Notes: a model not told the origin generated them from the sequence alone. Counted from the stretch's first letter, positions 1 through 8,532 are shown. The stretch: 64,000 nt of DNA from Nakamurella sp. PAMC28650 (GCF_014303395.1 NZ_CP060298.1:4297001-4361000); one strand, 5' to 3'. Numbers and translations: made by a program.

Positions 1-179
1 ACGGCGTCGTCGATGACCATCAGGCAACGCCCGAGATGGCGGTAGCTGTCGGCGATCTCGGTGTTCTCGACGTTGAAGGCGCCATCGACGTACAGCAGCG
101 AGTAGTCGATCTTCTCGTAGGCCTCGATGTGGAATGCGGTGTCCGTCGCGGTGAAGGTCGGTTGCAGCTGGGCGGTCAT
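1..179 (-). CDS. Sugar phosphate cyclase (EEVS/DDGS family), N-terminal 60 codons
   Basis: The reading frame starts at an ATG at 179 and runs off the left edge. The visible N-terminus contains AFHIEAYEKIDYSLLYVDG and then LGRCLMVIDD. This is the start typical of sedoheptulose 7-phosphate cyclases: 2-epi-5-epi-valiolone synthase and the cyanobacterial demethyl-4-deoxygadusol synthase share xFHxEGYEKIxxxLVYVDG and GRCL. The family is built on the dehydroquinate-synthase fold; it uses NAD and a divalent metal to cyclise sedoheptulose 7-phosphate for C7-cyclitols or mycosporine-like compounds. The active-site part lies outside the window, so EEVS and DDGS cannot be separated. It is 103 bases downstream of the HAD-like gene on the same strand, which suggests one transcription unit. 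A 6-bp inverted repeat (GGCAAG/CTTGCC, 232-248) lies between them. Confidence 0.8.
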   Translation of the reverse strand, partial: MTAQLQPTFTATDTAFHIEAYEKIDYSLLYVDGAFNVENTEIADSYRHLGRCLMVIDDA

Positions 180-282
180 TTTTGATGCATCTCCAGTTCG
201 TTGGTCGGCGCGCAGGGCGGCGCACGCGCGCGGCAAGGAGCACTTGCCTGCACGCAGGATCGAGTGGGTGAGGTTCGGCCGA

Positions 283-951
283 TCAGTTCAGTCCGGCGAC
301 CAGCTGCAGTTCGCGCACGTCCAGCCGGTCGACGCTGCGATCGGCGGCGGCGACGTCGTGCCCGGCCGTGTTCTCGTTCAGGAAGGCGACGCAGACCAGA
401 CCGGCGGCTACGGCGGACTGCACACCGTCGACGTTGTCCTCGATGGCGACGCACTGCGTCGGGCTCTCGTCCAACATCTCGAGCGCGTACGAGTACGCGG
501 CCCGGTCCGGCTTCGGCTGTCCCACGCTCGACGAGTCGACGACGACGTCGAAGTCCTGGCGGCGTACCTGGGGGCTCAGCGCCGCCAGCAGCGCCGAGAC
601 GTTCTCGCGGGAAGTGGTCGTCACCAGACCGACCTTCCAGCCGCTCTTCCTGGCGTCCCGGATGGTGTCGACGACGCCTTCACGCGGCGCCAGCTCCGAC
701 GTCGCCAACGCGTCCTGGAAAATCCTGGATTTCGTCTCGTGCACCGCCCGGGCGTCGACGCTGTGCCCCAGTGAGTGGGCGTAGTCGGCGACTCTGTCCT
801 GCCCGCCGCTCCTGGACAGCATGGTGCGGTAGGTCTCGCGATCCCAGTGCCAGTCGAGGCCGTGGGCCTCGAACGCCTGGTTGAATGCGCGACGCTGGAG
901 TTCGGAGGTGTTGGCGACGGTGCTGATCGAGCCGAACAGGATTGCTGACAT
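283..951 (-). CDS. HAD-fold protein with degenerate catalytic motif I
   Basis: A 222-residue protein of the CbbY/beta-phosphoglucomutase-like HAD type. The ATG at 951 is chosen because it gives the usual HAD beginning; the frame stays open far upstream. Motif II (GLVTTTSREN, around 108-117), motif III Lys (GQPKPD, Lys147) and motif IV (AIEDNVDGVQSA, Glu171-Asp172) are all present. Motif I should read FDxDGTxxDT but reads FGSISTVANT at residues 6-15, so the nucleophilic Asp is Gly7 and the second Asp is Ile9. The family is known for phosphate transfer through that Asp. This copy therefore probably lacks ordinary phosphatase activity, or works by another mechanism. It sits directly upstream of the sugar phosphate cyclase, where HAD phosphatases act in C7-cyclitol pathways. 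Fold assignment is sure; function is not. Confidence 0.8.
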   Translation of the reverse strand: MSAILFGSISTVANTSELQRRAFNQAFEAHGLDWHWDRETYRTMLSRSGGQDRVADYAHSLGHSVDARAVHETKSRIFQDALATSELAPREGVVDTIRDARKSGWKVGLVTTTSRENVSALLAALSPQVRRQDFDVVVDSSSVGQPKPDRAAYSYALEMLDESPTQCVAIEDNVDGVQSAVAAGLVCVAFLNENTAGHDVAAADRSVDRLDVRELQLVAGLN

Positions 952-1368
952 CTGGGGTAACCCATTCTGTTGGTGGTCTGCCTGGTCGCAGGCGGGGAAA
1001 GTTCCGACCGAGCGCGTGGCCGCGGCGTGGTCAGGTCCGGCGAGAACGACCTGGGCCCAGTTCATGTCGAGCTGACCCTTTCGACGAACGCACCAATCTC
1101 CGTACCGGTGGCCGGCAAGGAAGCGCCGGACCGGGGTGGCCGTCACGTTCTGTTCGGTCATCGGTGTCCTCGTTCCATCACTCGGATGATGCCCAGACTT
1201 TTCTACCCACACCGGGGCCAAACTCTGCAAATCGTGCAACGACGGCGACTCCCTTCCCTCCCGCCGACGGTGGCCCGCGCCGGGCACCGGTGGTTTTCCC
1301 TGGTCAACCTGCGCCGCTTCGGCATGCAACGGATCCGATGTCAGGGACGTCATGATGGGAGATGATGA
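952..1368. other. Intergenic region between HAD-like gene and DUF2079 gene
   Basis: The two flanking genes diverge here, so both promoters should lie in this stretch. I see no convincing gene and no clear operator. Short open frames exist on both strands but show no recognisable protein. Confidence 0.5.
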
Positions 1369-2910
1369 TTGCGAAGTGGGGTGGACAGCAGAATGGGGTC
1401 GCCGGTGCGCACGGACGGTGGAAGGTCGACGGTCGAGATCGATCGGCGTCGACTGCCGCTCCAGGACGAGACGACGCCCGCTGACGGGTTCGGGCCTGTC
1501 CGGTCCTCGGCCGTGACCGACTCCGGACGACCTGCGGGGACGACGACGACGATCCCGCTCCGGTGGCTGCCGTACGCGCTGTGGGCCTTCTTCGCCGGGG
1601 TGTACTCGCTGCTGTCGCTGACCAGGTTCAACATCCTGTCGACGCCGTCGTGGGACAACGCGATCTTCCAGCAGGCGATCAGCGGCTACGCCCACCTTCG
1701 GGCTCCGATCGTGGACATCAAAGGTCCCGGCTACAACATCCTCGGCGACCACTTCTCCCCCATCCTGGCGATGCTGGCACCGGTCTTCCGGCTGTTCCCG
1801 TACGCGCAGACCCTGCTCGTCGCCCAGGCCGTGCTGATCACGCTGTCCGTGGTACCCGTCACCCGGATGGCCCTGAGGCGACTGGGGCCCGCCGGTGGCG
1901 CCGCCGTCGCGCTGGGCTACGTGCTGTCCTTCGGGATCCAGTCCGCCGTCTACACCGACTTCCACGAGATGGCCTTCGCAGCACCGCTGATCGCCTTTGC
2001 CGGGGAGGCCTACCTGCGGCGCCGCTGGTGGGCCGCGGCAGCGTGGGCGCTGCCGCTGCTGCTGGTCAAGGAAGACCTCGGGGTCACCGTCGCAGCCATC
2101 GGTGTGGTGCTGCTGTTGTTCGCCGGAGCCCGGAGGATCGGAGCAGGGCTGGTCGTCATCGGCGCGGGAGCCTTCGTGGTGGTGCTGTTCGTCGTCATCC
2201 CGGCGTTCAACCAGTCCGGCAGCTTCGACTACTGGGGTGCGGTCAGTTTCGGACAGGCGGGCCCCGGTCCGGTGCAAACGTTCTTCACCGGCTGGGACCT
2301 CAAGACCGTCACCCTGCTGCTGACCTTCGGGATCACCGGATTCCTCGCGTTGCGGTCCCCCTGGGTGCTGGTCGCCGGGCCGACCCTGGCGTGGCGGTGG
2401 GTCGGCCAGAACAACGAGTACTGGGACACCAACTGGCACTACTCGCTGATCCTGATGCCCATCGTCTTCATCGCTCTACTCGACGCGATCGGCCGGATCC
2501 GCACCCGGTCACCCGGCTGGTTGCGCCACTACACCGACCACGTTCCCACCGTCGCGCTGGCGGTCGCGGTCGTGCTGATCATGCAGTTCCCGTTGCACAA
2601 CCTGTTCTTGAGCAAGACGTACCGGCCCAACGGCGCCGACGTCGCCGCGTCGTCCGCAGCCATCGCGCTGATGCCGAGGGGATCGACGGTGGAAACCAAC
2701 ATGGGTCTGATCACCCACCTCGTCACCGACTACCGGGTCTACTGGTACGGAAGCGTCGGGGCGGTGGTCCCCGAGTACGTCCTGATCGACGACCACACCG
2801 CGCACGATGCGGCCGGAGTCGTCGACTACGCCCAGCAGCAGCACCCGGGGCACACCTACCAGCTGATCTACGACACCGACGGCTACCACCTGGCGCACCG
2901 CACCAGCTGA
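1369..2910 (+). CDS. DUF2079 family polytopic membrane protein
   Basis: A 513-residue protein with a hydrophilic N-terminus (about 65 residues) followed by a series of about ten hydrophobic segments. After the first membrane segment it carries the DUF2079 hallmark: SWDNAIFQQAISGY, then DIKGPGYNILGDHFSPILAMLAP. The family consists of integral membrane proteins of unproven function that resemble GT-C glycosyltransferases in topology. The acidic D/H residues in the first loop (GDHFSP, FHEMAF) fit that comparison. The start is uncertain: a TTG at 1369 has GGGAG seven bases upstream, and an in-frame ATG follows at 1393. It is convergent with htpG and transcribed away from the cyclase/HAD pair. Confidence 0.85.
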   Translation: MRSGVDSRMGSPVRTDGGRSTVEIDRRRLPLQDETTPADGFGPVRSSAVTDSGRPAGTTTTIPLRWLPYALWAFFAGVYSLLSLTRFNILSTPSWDNAIFQQAISGYAHLRAPIVDIKGPGYNILGDHFSPILAMLAPVFRLFPYAQTLLVAQAVLITLSVVPVTRMALRRLGPAGGAAVALGYVLSFGIQSAVYTDFHEMAFAAPLIAFAGEAYLRRRWWAAAAWALPLLLVKEDLGVTVAAIGVVLLLFAGARRIGAGLVVIGAGAFVVVLFVVIPAFNQSGSFDYWGAVSFGQAGPGPVQTFFTGWDLKTVTLLLTFGITGFLALRSPWVLVAGPTLAWRWVGQNNEYWDTNWHYSLILMPIVFIALLDAIGRIRTRSPGWLRHYTDHVPTVALAVAVVLIMQFPLHNLFLSKTYRPNGADVAASSAAIALMPRGSTVETNMGLITHLVTDYRVYWYGSVGAVVPEYVLIDDHTAHDAAGVVDYAQQQHPGHTYQLIYDTDGYHLAHRTS

Positions 2911-2953
2911 GCCGGTGCCGGCCGCCGCTTCCGGCAGGCGGTTCCGGCCGCCC

Positions 2954-2985
2954 GGCTGTGATCAGGACAGGCTGTGATCAGGACA
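2954..2985. repeat. 16-bp perfect tandem duplication at the 3' end of htpG
   Basis: The unit GGCTGTGATCAGGACA occurs twice without a gap (2954-2969 and 2970-2985). The second copy contains the htpG stop codon and the last codons, so the duplication extends the 3' end of that gene. It is probably a small replication-slippage event. Confidence 0.85.
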
Positions 2986-4963
2986 GGGTGCTCTCCAGTC
3001 GCCGGGACAGCAGCGAGACGAACGACGCGGGTTCAGCCAGCTCCCCGCCCTCGGCCAGGAGCGCCATGCCGTAGAGCAGGCGTGCGGTGTCGGCCAGCGC
3101 CTGGTCGTCCGGTCGCGCCTCCTGAGCAGTCCGCAGACCGGTGACCAACCCGTGGTGGGCGTTCAACTCCAGGATCCGCTTCACCTTCGGCACCTGCTGC
3201 CCCATCGCCCGGTACATCTTCTCCAGCGTCGGGGTCAGGTCGCCGGGATCACCGACCAGGCAGGCTGCGGAACTCGTCAGCCGGTGCGAGAGCCGAACCT
3301 CCTTGACGTCGTCGGACAACGTCGTCGTCATCCACGCCAGCAGTGAGTCGAAGCCCTTCCTGGTGTCCTCGTCCACGTCGTCGCCGCCCAGGTCCACCTC
3401 TCCCCGGGCGATCGAGACGAACGATTTCTCCTCGAAGGACGGCACCGAGTCGACCCAGACCTCGTCGACCGGGTCGGTCAGCAGCAGGACCTCGTAGCCC
3501 TTGGCGCGGAACGCCTCCATGTGCGGGGAGTTCTCCAGCGCGGACCTGGACTCGCCCGTCATGTAGTAGATCGCGTCCTGCCCCTCCGGCATCCGCTCGA
3601 GGTACTCGTGCAGGGTCGTCGGTCTCGCCGCACCGTCACGGGAGTCACCGGGGCCACCGGATTCGCCGGCGTCCCCGGAACCAGCGGTGTCGGAATGGGT
3701 GGTCGCGAACGAGCACACCTCGAGGATCGACTGCTGGTTGTCGTGATCGGAGATCAGGCCCTCCTTGAGCGCCCGGCCGACCTCCGACCACAGCGTCGCG
3801 TACTTCTCCGGCTCGTCCGCCAGCATCGACTTGATCGTCGACAGCACCTTGCGCACCAGGCGCTTGCGGATCAGCTGGATCTGCCGATCCTGCTGCAGGA
3901 TCTCGCGGGACAGGTTGAGCGACAGGTCGTTCGCGTCGACCACGCCCTTGACGAAGCGCAGGTACTCAGGGATCAGGGCTTCGCAGTCGTCCATGATGAA
4001 CACCCGCTTGACGTACAGCTGCACCCCGCGCTTGCTGTCCCGCATGAACAGGTCCATCGGCGCCTGGCTGGGGAGGAACAGGAGTGCCTGGTACTCGAAG
4101 GTGCCCTCGGCCGACAGCCGGATGGTCTCCAGCGGCTCGCGCCAGTCGTGGCTCACGTGGCGGTAGAACTCGGCGTACTCCTCGTCGGACACCTCGTCCT
4201 GGGATCGGGACCACAGCGCCTTGCCGGAGTTCACCACCTGCGGTTCGGGCGGCGTCGCCCCGTCCTTCGCGTCGCCGTCCCTGACGTCCGCGGCCATCCG
4301 GATCGGCCAGGTGATGAAGTCGGAGTAGCGCTTGACGATGCTGCGCACCGTTGCCGGTCTCGCGAAGTCCTGCAGGGCGTTCTCGGTGTCCTCGGGCTTG
4401 AGGTGCAGGGTGACCGCCGTGCCCTGAGGCGCGTCCGGGAATTCGGACACGGTGTAGGTGCCCTCCCCGGTGGATTCCCACCGGACCCCGCTGTGGGCGC
4501 CGGCCTTGCGGGTCACCAGCACGACCCGGTCGGCGACCATGAAGCTGGAGTAGAAGCCGACGCCGAACTGTCCGATCAGCTCGGCGTTCTGCTGTTCCGA
4601 ACCGCCGGATTCCCTGGCCTCGCGCAGCTTGCCCAGCATCTCGGCGGTACCGGACTTGGCGATCGTGCCGATCAGGTCGACCACCTCGGCGCGGGTCATG
4701 CCGATGCCGTTGTCCCGGACGGTCAACGAGCGACCCTCCGGTTCGATCTCGAGATCGATGTGCAGGTCAGAGGTGTCGACCTCAAGGTCCTTGTCCTGGT
4801 AGGCCGCCAGCCGCAGCTTGTCCAGAGCGTCGGAGGCATTGGAGATGAGCTCGCGCAGGAAGAGATCTTTCGACGAATAGATGGAATGGATCATCAGTTG
4901 CAGCAGCTGTCGCGCCTCTGCCTGGAACTCGATCGTCTCGTCCTGGATCGCCTCGGTGCTCAT
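2978..4963 (-). CDS. htpG: Molecular chaperone HtpG (Hsp90)
   Basis: A 661-residue cytosolic Hsp90 homologue, close to the usual bacterial length. The N-terminal GHKL ATPase domain shows the ATP-binding motifs LISNASDAL (around 39-47), DNGIGM and GQFGVGFYSSFMVAD. The middle domain has LYVKRVFIMDD and FVKGVVDANDLSLNLSREILQ, followed by the C-terminal dimerisation domain ending in LESTLS. It folds or stabilises client proteins in an ATP-driven clamp cycle. An acidic/glycine-rich insert (AGSGDAGESGGPGDS) lies between the middle and C-terminal domains; this linker varies among actinobacterial HtpG. ATG 4963 is preceded by a TTG at 4966, and AGAGG lies about 12 bases upstream. It is divergent from the sigma factor gene. 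Confidence 0.97.
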   Translation of the reverse strand: MSTEAIQDETIEFQAEARQLLQLMIHSIYSSKDLFLRELISNASDALDKLRLAAYQDKDLEVDTSDLHIDLEIEPEGRSLTVRDNGIGMTRAEVVDLIGTIAKSGTAEMLGKLREARESGGSEQQNAELIGQFGVGFYSSFMVADRVVLVTRKAGAHSGVRWESTGEGTYTVSEFPDAPQGTAVTLHLKPEDTENALQDFARPATVRSIVKRYSDFITWPIRMAADVRDGDAKDGATPPEPQVVNSGKALWSRSQDEVSDEEYAEFYRHVSHDWREPLETIRLSAEGTFEYQALLFLPSQAPMDLFMRDSKRGVQLYVKRVFIMDDCEALIPEYLRFVKGVVDANDLSLNLSREILQQDRQIQLIRKRLVRKVLSTIKSMLADEPEKYATLWSEVGRALKEGLISDHDNQQSILEVCSFATTHSDTAGSGDAGESGGPGDSRDGAARPTTLHEYLERMPEGQDAIYYMTGESRSALENSPHMEAFRAKGYEVLLLTDPVDEVWVDSVPSFEEKSFVSIARGEVDLGGDDVDEDTRKGFDSLLAWMTTTLSDDVKEVRLSHRLTSSAACLVGDPGDLTPTLEKMYRAMGQQVPKVKRILELNAHHGLVTGLRTAQEARPDDQALADTARLLYGMALLAEGGELAEPASFVSLLSRRLESTLS

Positions 4964-5328
4964 CAAGCGTCACTACCTCTCAGTCCTGCCGGGATGCATG
5001 CAACGGCGACGATAGTCGTGTCCGGCGAAATCCTTCGGGTCCACCCTGCCTCTGGGGCCGGCAGCACTCCGCTCCGTCACCGGACCGCGGAGGAGATCGA
5101 CAACACAGGCGGCAAGATCTCGTCACTGAGGGTAGTATATTTTCACAACGGGGAACCCCGGGCGACATTTTCAGTGCATATGGGAGTCTTGTGACCATTC
5201 ATGCGGTCCGAACGGGTCTAACGCCTAGTAAGGGCGACCGCCAACCAGGTGAGGCTCTCGTTTACCCAGAGTCACTGGATGCCTCGCGCGAAACCCGGAC
5301 GGGCGGGAATTGTCCGACGATCACGGCG
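4964..5328. promoter_or_regulatory. Divergent promoter region of htpG and the sigma factor gene
   Basis: The 365 bases contain an AT-rich patch (around 5130-5145, TAGTATATTTT) that stands out in GC-rich DNA and may hold a promoter. It is followed by a perfect 12-bp palindrome CGGGGAACCCCG at 5149-5160. A possible GTG start at 5191 has GGGAG five bases upstream and is in frame with the sigma factor. The codons from 5191 to 5328 have weak third-position GC bias, so I treat that stretch as leader. Confidence 0.4.
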
Positions 5329-6234
5329 ATGATCACTCTCCGCCACACCCCGCCGTCCTCCGTCGTGGCCGCGCGGATCCAACGTCATGTCGGTCTGGTG
5401 GGCGTCCTGGTGGCCGAGCGCCTCCGCACCGTCCCCCGTCACGTCATTCGGGACGACCTGATGTCGGCCGGGATGACGGCCCTGGTCCTGAGCGCCCGGG
5501 CCTACGACCCCACTCGCGGCGTGCCGTTCCCGCTCTTCGCCTCGTTCCGGATCCGGGGCGCCCTGCTCGACGAACTCCGGGCGATGGACTGGGCCTCGAG
5601 GGCGGTCCGCAGCCGGGCCCGCGACATCGAGACGGCCAGGGCCGAGCTGATGGCCACGCTCGGCCGGGCGCCGCGCAACGACGAGGTCGCCGCAGCGATG
5701 GGGATCAGCAGCCGGGAGCTGGACCGGGTGCACTCGGATCTGGCCCGGGGCACCGTGCTGAGCCTGCACACGTTCGCCACCGATTCCCTGCCGGTGAACC
5801 CGGTGGACACCGACGGCCGCGCCAACTGCCCGGAAGCCCTCATCCTGCACCGCGAGCAGATCGGATACCTGCACGACGCCATCGCAGCGCTGCCCGAACG
5901 CCTGCGGTTCGTCGTCTTCGCGTACTACTTCGAGCAGAGGCAGATGAGCGACATCGCCGCCCGACTGGCCGTCACGCAGTCACGCGTCTCGCAGATGTGC
6001 ACGGAGGCCACCGCTCTGCTGCGGGACGGGATGAACTCCCAGCTCGACCCGGAATCGATGCCTGCGCTGCCCAACACCGGACGCGCCGCGGCTTCCCGTC
6101 GCGCCTACTACCAGGCCATGGCTGCCCGCAATACGGTGGTCGGCCGGCTGGCCATGTCCCACTCCCACGGCGAGGTACGACACGGGGTCTACGCCGAACA
6201 TGCGGAACTGTCCCAGCGGGTCCGGGCCGGCTGA
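5329..6234 (+). CDS. RNA polymerase sigma factor, WhiG/FliA (sigma-28) type
   Basis: A 301-residue sigma-70 family group 3 factor. Region 2 is visible as DDLMSAGMTALVLSARAYDP followed by PFPLFASFRIRGALLDELRAMDW, the arrangement found in FliA and WhiG. Region 3 includes RAPRNDEVAAAMGIS, and region 4 has LPERLRFVVFAYYFEQRQMSDIAARLAVTQSRVSQM (helix-turn-helix). In known families this group drives flagellar or sporulation genes. No flagellar gene is present here; the next genes are the pilus operon, in convergent orientation. I chose the ATG at 5329; an in-frame GTG at 5191 with a better ribosome binding site would add 46 residues of atypical codon use. A C-terminal tail of about 65 residues follows region 4 and is not typical of the family. 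Confidence 0.85.
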   Translation: MITLRHTPPSSVVAARIQRHVGLVGVLVAERLRTVPRHVIRDDLMSAGMTALVLSARAYDPTRGVPFPLFASFRIRGALLDELRAMDWASRAVRSRARDIETARAELMATLGRAPRNDEVAAAMGISSRELDRVHSDLARGTVLSLHTFATDSLPVNPVDTDGRANCPEALILHREQIGYLHDAIAALPERLRFVVFAYYFEQRQMSDIAARLAVTQSRVSQMCTEATALLRDGMNSQLDPESMPALPNTGRAAASRRAYYQAMAARNTVVGRLAMSHSHGEVRHGVYAEHAELSQRVRAG

Positions 6235-6240
6235 GGCCGC

Positions 6241-6307
6241 CGCCCGACCGACACCCCGACCCGTCTCGACACCGCCGCGCGACCGACACCCCGCCCGACC
6301 GACACCC
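6241..6307. repeat. Three short direct repeats between convergent gene ends
   Basis: A unit close to CGCCCGACCGACACCCC occurs at 6241-6257, 6276-6292 (one mismatch) and 6292-6307. It fills almost all of the space between the sigma factor stop and the last pilus gene. No hairpin with a T tract is seen, so a terminator role is unproven. Confidence 0.7.
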
Positions 6308-6313
6308 GGGCCA

Positions 6314-7870
6314 TCAGTGCTCGCGGATGTTCTTCAGGGTCGACGTGAGCACGTTCGGCACGGCGTTCCACTTCTGATCCGTTGTCCCCGCGCAGGTTTC
6401 GACGTCGATCGTCGACCAGGCCGGGATCTCGGCGTTGGGTGCGGACAGTCCCAGGCACATCGTGCCGTTGACGACGGTGTACTTCGTCGAGTAGTTGAGC
6501 GAGCTGGACCCTCCGTAGACGGTCCACGACTGCAGGGCACCACCGGTGCAGGACTGGACGGTCACGTAGCCGTTGAGGGACCCCGGGCTGGTCAGGCAGT
6601 AGCGCTGCCCGTTGGCCGTGTCGTTGGTGTAGATCGGGCCGGTCACGCTGGCCTGATCGGGCGGTATCGGCAGCGCCGTGAACAACTGGTTCCACTTCAC
6701 CGCCCCGGGGTACGGATTCTGCTTGCAGGGGTAGTCGATCAGGAAGCTGTGGTTGGGGTCCTGGTTGGTCACGTCCAGGCAACGTCCGAACTCGTTGTAG
6801 TTCACCCACTGGGGCAGGGCGGCCGCGCCGGGTCCGACAGACGGGGAGGGGATCCAGTTGGCCGCCCCGGAGCAGCTGCTCAGGACGACCGCCTGACCGG
6901 CGGACTGCACGGCGGTGTTCATGCACAGGTCGGGCAGGACGCCGAGGCCGGTCGTCGCCGAGGTCGGCAGCGCGGCCTGGTACTGGCCGTTGTCGTTGTA
7001 GCTCCACTGCTGCGTGTACGGCACCACCGGCTGGGTCAACAACGGCGAACACTGGCTCAGCACGACCGCGTCGCCGGTCAGGGCCGGCAGGTGGGCCGAG
7101 TTCAGGCACAGGCCGGCCGGGTTGGCCGCGGTGATCGAGGACACCAGCTGGAGGCTGAGGTTCGTGCGGTAGGCGAAGACCTGTTGAGCCGCCGGCGGGC
7201 TGCTGGAACTGCACGGCTGGAGCGTCACCGCGGTACCGGCCGGGGCGCCCGCTGATCCGGCGTCCATACAGAGCGAGCCCGACCCGGCGATCTGCACGAC
7301 GCCGCCGAGGATGTTCACGTTGCTGGTCCGGAACGTGTAGGTCGCGGTGATCGTGCGTCCGGCGGTCGATCCGTTCGTGGCGGTGCCGACGGTCCCGGTC
7401 GAGCTGAACCGCGCGAAGGCGGGAGTCGTCGTCCCCGTGCCGGGATCGAAGGTGCCGTAACCGTTCACGCACTTCATCGTGTTGCTGGAGGGATACGGCT
7501 CGTTCACCGGGTCGAAGGTGAAGTATTCGACGACGACCGAATAGGCAGCCGGCCCGTTGCTGTTGACGACCCCGGACACCGGTCCGCACGGGAGCTTGCT
7601 GCTGTCGCCGATGACGGCGGTGCCTGCGCCGGTGACACTGCCACGGATCGTACCGACGGTCACGTCGATCCCGGCCTGCGCGGCATCGAGGGCCTGGACC
7701 CGGGTGCTGTCGAACCGGGTGGTGCGGTCCTGGGTGATGATCATCGGGACCAGCAGGGCACTGAGCATCAGCCCGACCAGCATCACCATCAGCAGGATCG
7801 CCATCGAGCCCCGCTCGTCGTCGGCCCCGTCGAACGGGTGCGACCGGACCGGCCTGCGCAACCTCGTCAT
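6314..7870 (-). CDS. PilX/GspK-like minor prepilin fused to ricin-type beta-trefoil lectin
   Basis: A 518-residue protein, far longer than an ordinary minor pilin. A class III prepilin signal (DDERG, cleavage after Gly21) is followed by a membrane helix (SMAILLMVMLVGLMLSALLV, residues 22-41). Position +5 of the mature protein is Leu, not the usual Glu. That is the feature of GspK/PilX-type subunits that cap the pilus tip. From about residue 190 to the end there are repeated QxW-type ricin B units: SLCMDAG, AGLCLNSA, PDLCMNTA, GRCLDVTN, QRYCLTSP and GTMCLGLS, each ending with a C...QxW-like segment such as VKWNQLF. These domains usually bind carbohydrates. The ATG overlaps the stop of the preceding PilW-like gene (ATGA). 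It is inferred to be a tip adhesin that places a lectin at the end of the pilus. Confidence 0.85.
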   Translation of the reverse strand: MTRLRRPVRSHPFDGADDERGSMAILLMVMLVGLMLSALLVPMIITQDRTTRFDSTRVQALDAAQAGIDVTVGTIRGSVTGAGTAVIGDSSKLPCGPVSGVVNSNGPAAYSVVVEYFTFDPVNEPYPSSNTMKCVNGYGTFDPGTGTTTPAFARFSSTGTVGTATNGSTAGRTITATYTFRTSNVNILGGVVQIAGSGSLCMDAGSAGAPAGTAVTLQPCSSSSPPAAQQVFAYRTNLSLQLVSSITAANPAGLCLNSAHLPALTGDAVVLSQCSPLLTQPVVPYTQQWSYNDNGQYQAALPTSATTGLGVLPDLCMNTAVQSAGQAVVLSSCSGAANWIPSPSVGPGAAALPQWVNYNEFGRCLDVTNQDPNHSFLIDYPCKQNPYPGAVKWNQLFTALPIPPDQASVTGPIYTNDTANGQRYCLTSPGSLNGYVTVQSCTGGALQSWTVYGGSSSLNYSTKYTVVNGTMCLGLSAPNAEIPAWSTIDVETCAGTTDQKWNAVPNVLTSTLKNIREH

Positions 7871-8532
7871 GGCCGGCCCTGCTGCTGGCAGATCGGGGTG
7901 GTCGGCGCCGGCATCATGCTGTTCAACGCGGTGAAGGTGAACGAGGACGTCGAGTTGGTGAGCGAGGATCCCGACCCGGCGGGTGAGATCAGATTGATGG
8001 TCAACTGCTGGTAGATCGCGTTGGGCGGCGGCGGCACCACGGTGGCCAGCGCCGGTGGCACCAGGTAGAAGGGTTGGGTCGCCGCGCCGACACCGGCGGC
8101 GCCGTTGGTGATGCCCGACGAGATCGGCACCCAGGCACCGGCTGCCGAGGCTGCGCCGTTCACCCCGACCGTCCAGATCCGGCGCTGCAGTTGCTGCGAG
8201 ACGATGTCCACCCGCAGCTGGTTGCACACTTCCGTACCCGTGTTGGTGACGCGGAGTTCGACGTACCAGTCCCCCGAGGTCCCGACGCCCGGGGTGCTGA
8301 TGAAGGCGGCATAGCGCACGCTGTTGTCCAGGTTCGAGAAGGCCGTGTTGAGTTGCGAGGAGCTCGCGTTCACCGCCTGGGACTTGTTCATCGCGCTGTT
8401 CATCATCACGACCGCCCCGGTGAACATTCCCAGGAAGACGACCATCAGCACCATGCCCACCATCAACTCGATCAGCGAGGTGCCCTCGTCCTGGTGCAGC
8501 CGCCGACGGAGCTGACGGAGCCGGCGCGTCAT
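7867..8532 (-). CDS. PilW/GspJ-like minor prepilin
   Basis: A 221-residue minor prepilin. The leader MTRRLRQLRRRLHQDEG is cut after Gly17, and the mature protein begins TSLIELMVGMVLMVVFLGMF, with Glu at +5 and an N-methylation-type hydrophobic helix. The globular part has one Cys near residue 106 (TEVCNQLR) and another near the end (ICQQQ), which could form a disulfide. Both ends overlap their neighbours by four bases (ATGA), so the gene is translationally coupled to the large PilV-like gene upstream and the lectin pilin downstream. By analogy with PilVWX/GspIJK triads it should be part of the complex that initiates pilus assembly. Confidence 0.85.
   Translation of the reverse strand: MTRRLRQLRRRLHQDEGTSLIELMVGMVLMVVFLGMFTGAVVMMNSAMNKSQAVNASSSQLNTAFSNLDNSVRYAAFISTPGVGTSGDWYVELRVTNTGTEVCNQLRVDIVSQQLQRRIWTVGVNGAASAAGAWVPISSGITNGAAGVGAATQPFYLVPPALATVVPPPPNAIYQQLTINLISPAGSGSSLTNSTSSFTFTALNSMMPAPTTPICQQQGRP

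Noticed and set aside
952-1160. Extension of the HAD-like protein upstream to an earlier start in the same frame
   Set aside because: The added 70 residues have no similarity to HAD N-terminal regions; the protein would normally start just before motif I.
2911-2953. GC-rich partial inverted repeats between DUF2079 and htpG as a shared terminator
   Set aside because: Several alternative weak stems can be drawn but none is long and unique enough to be called.
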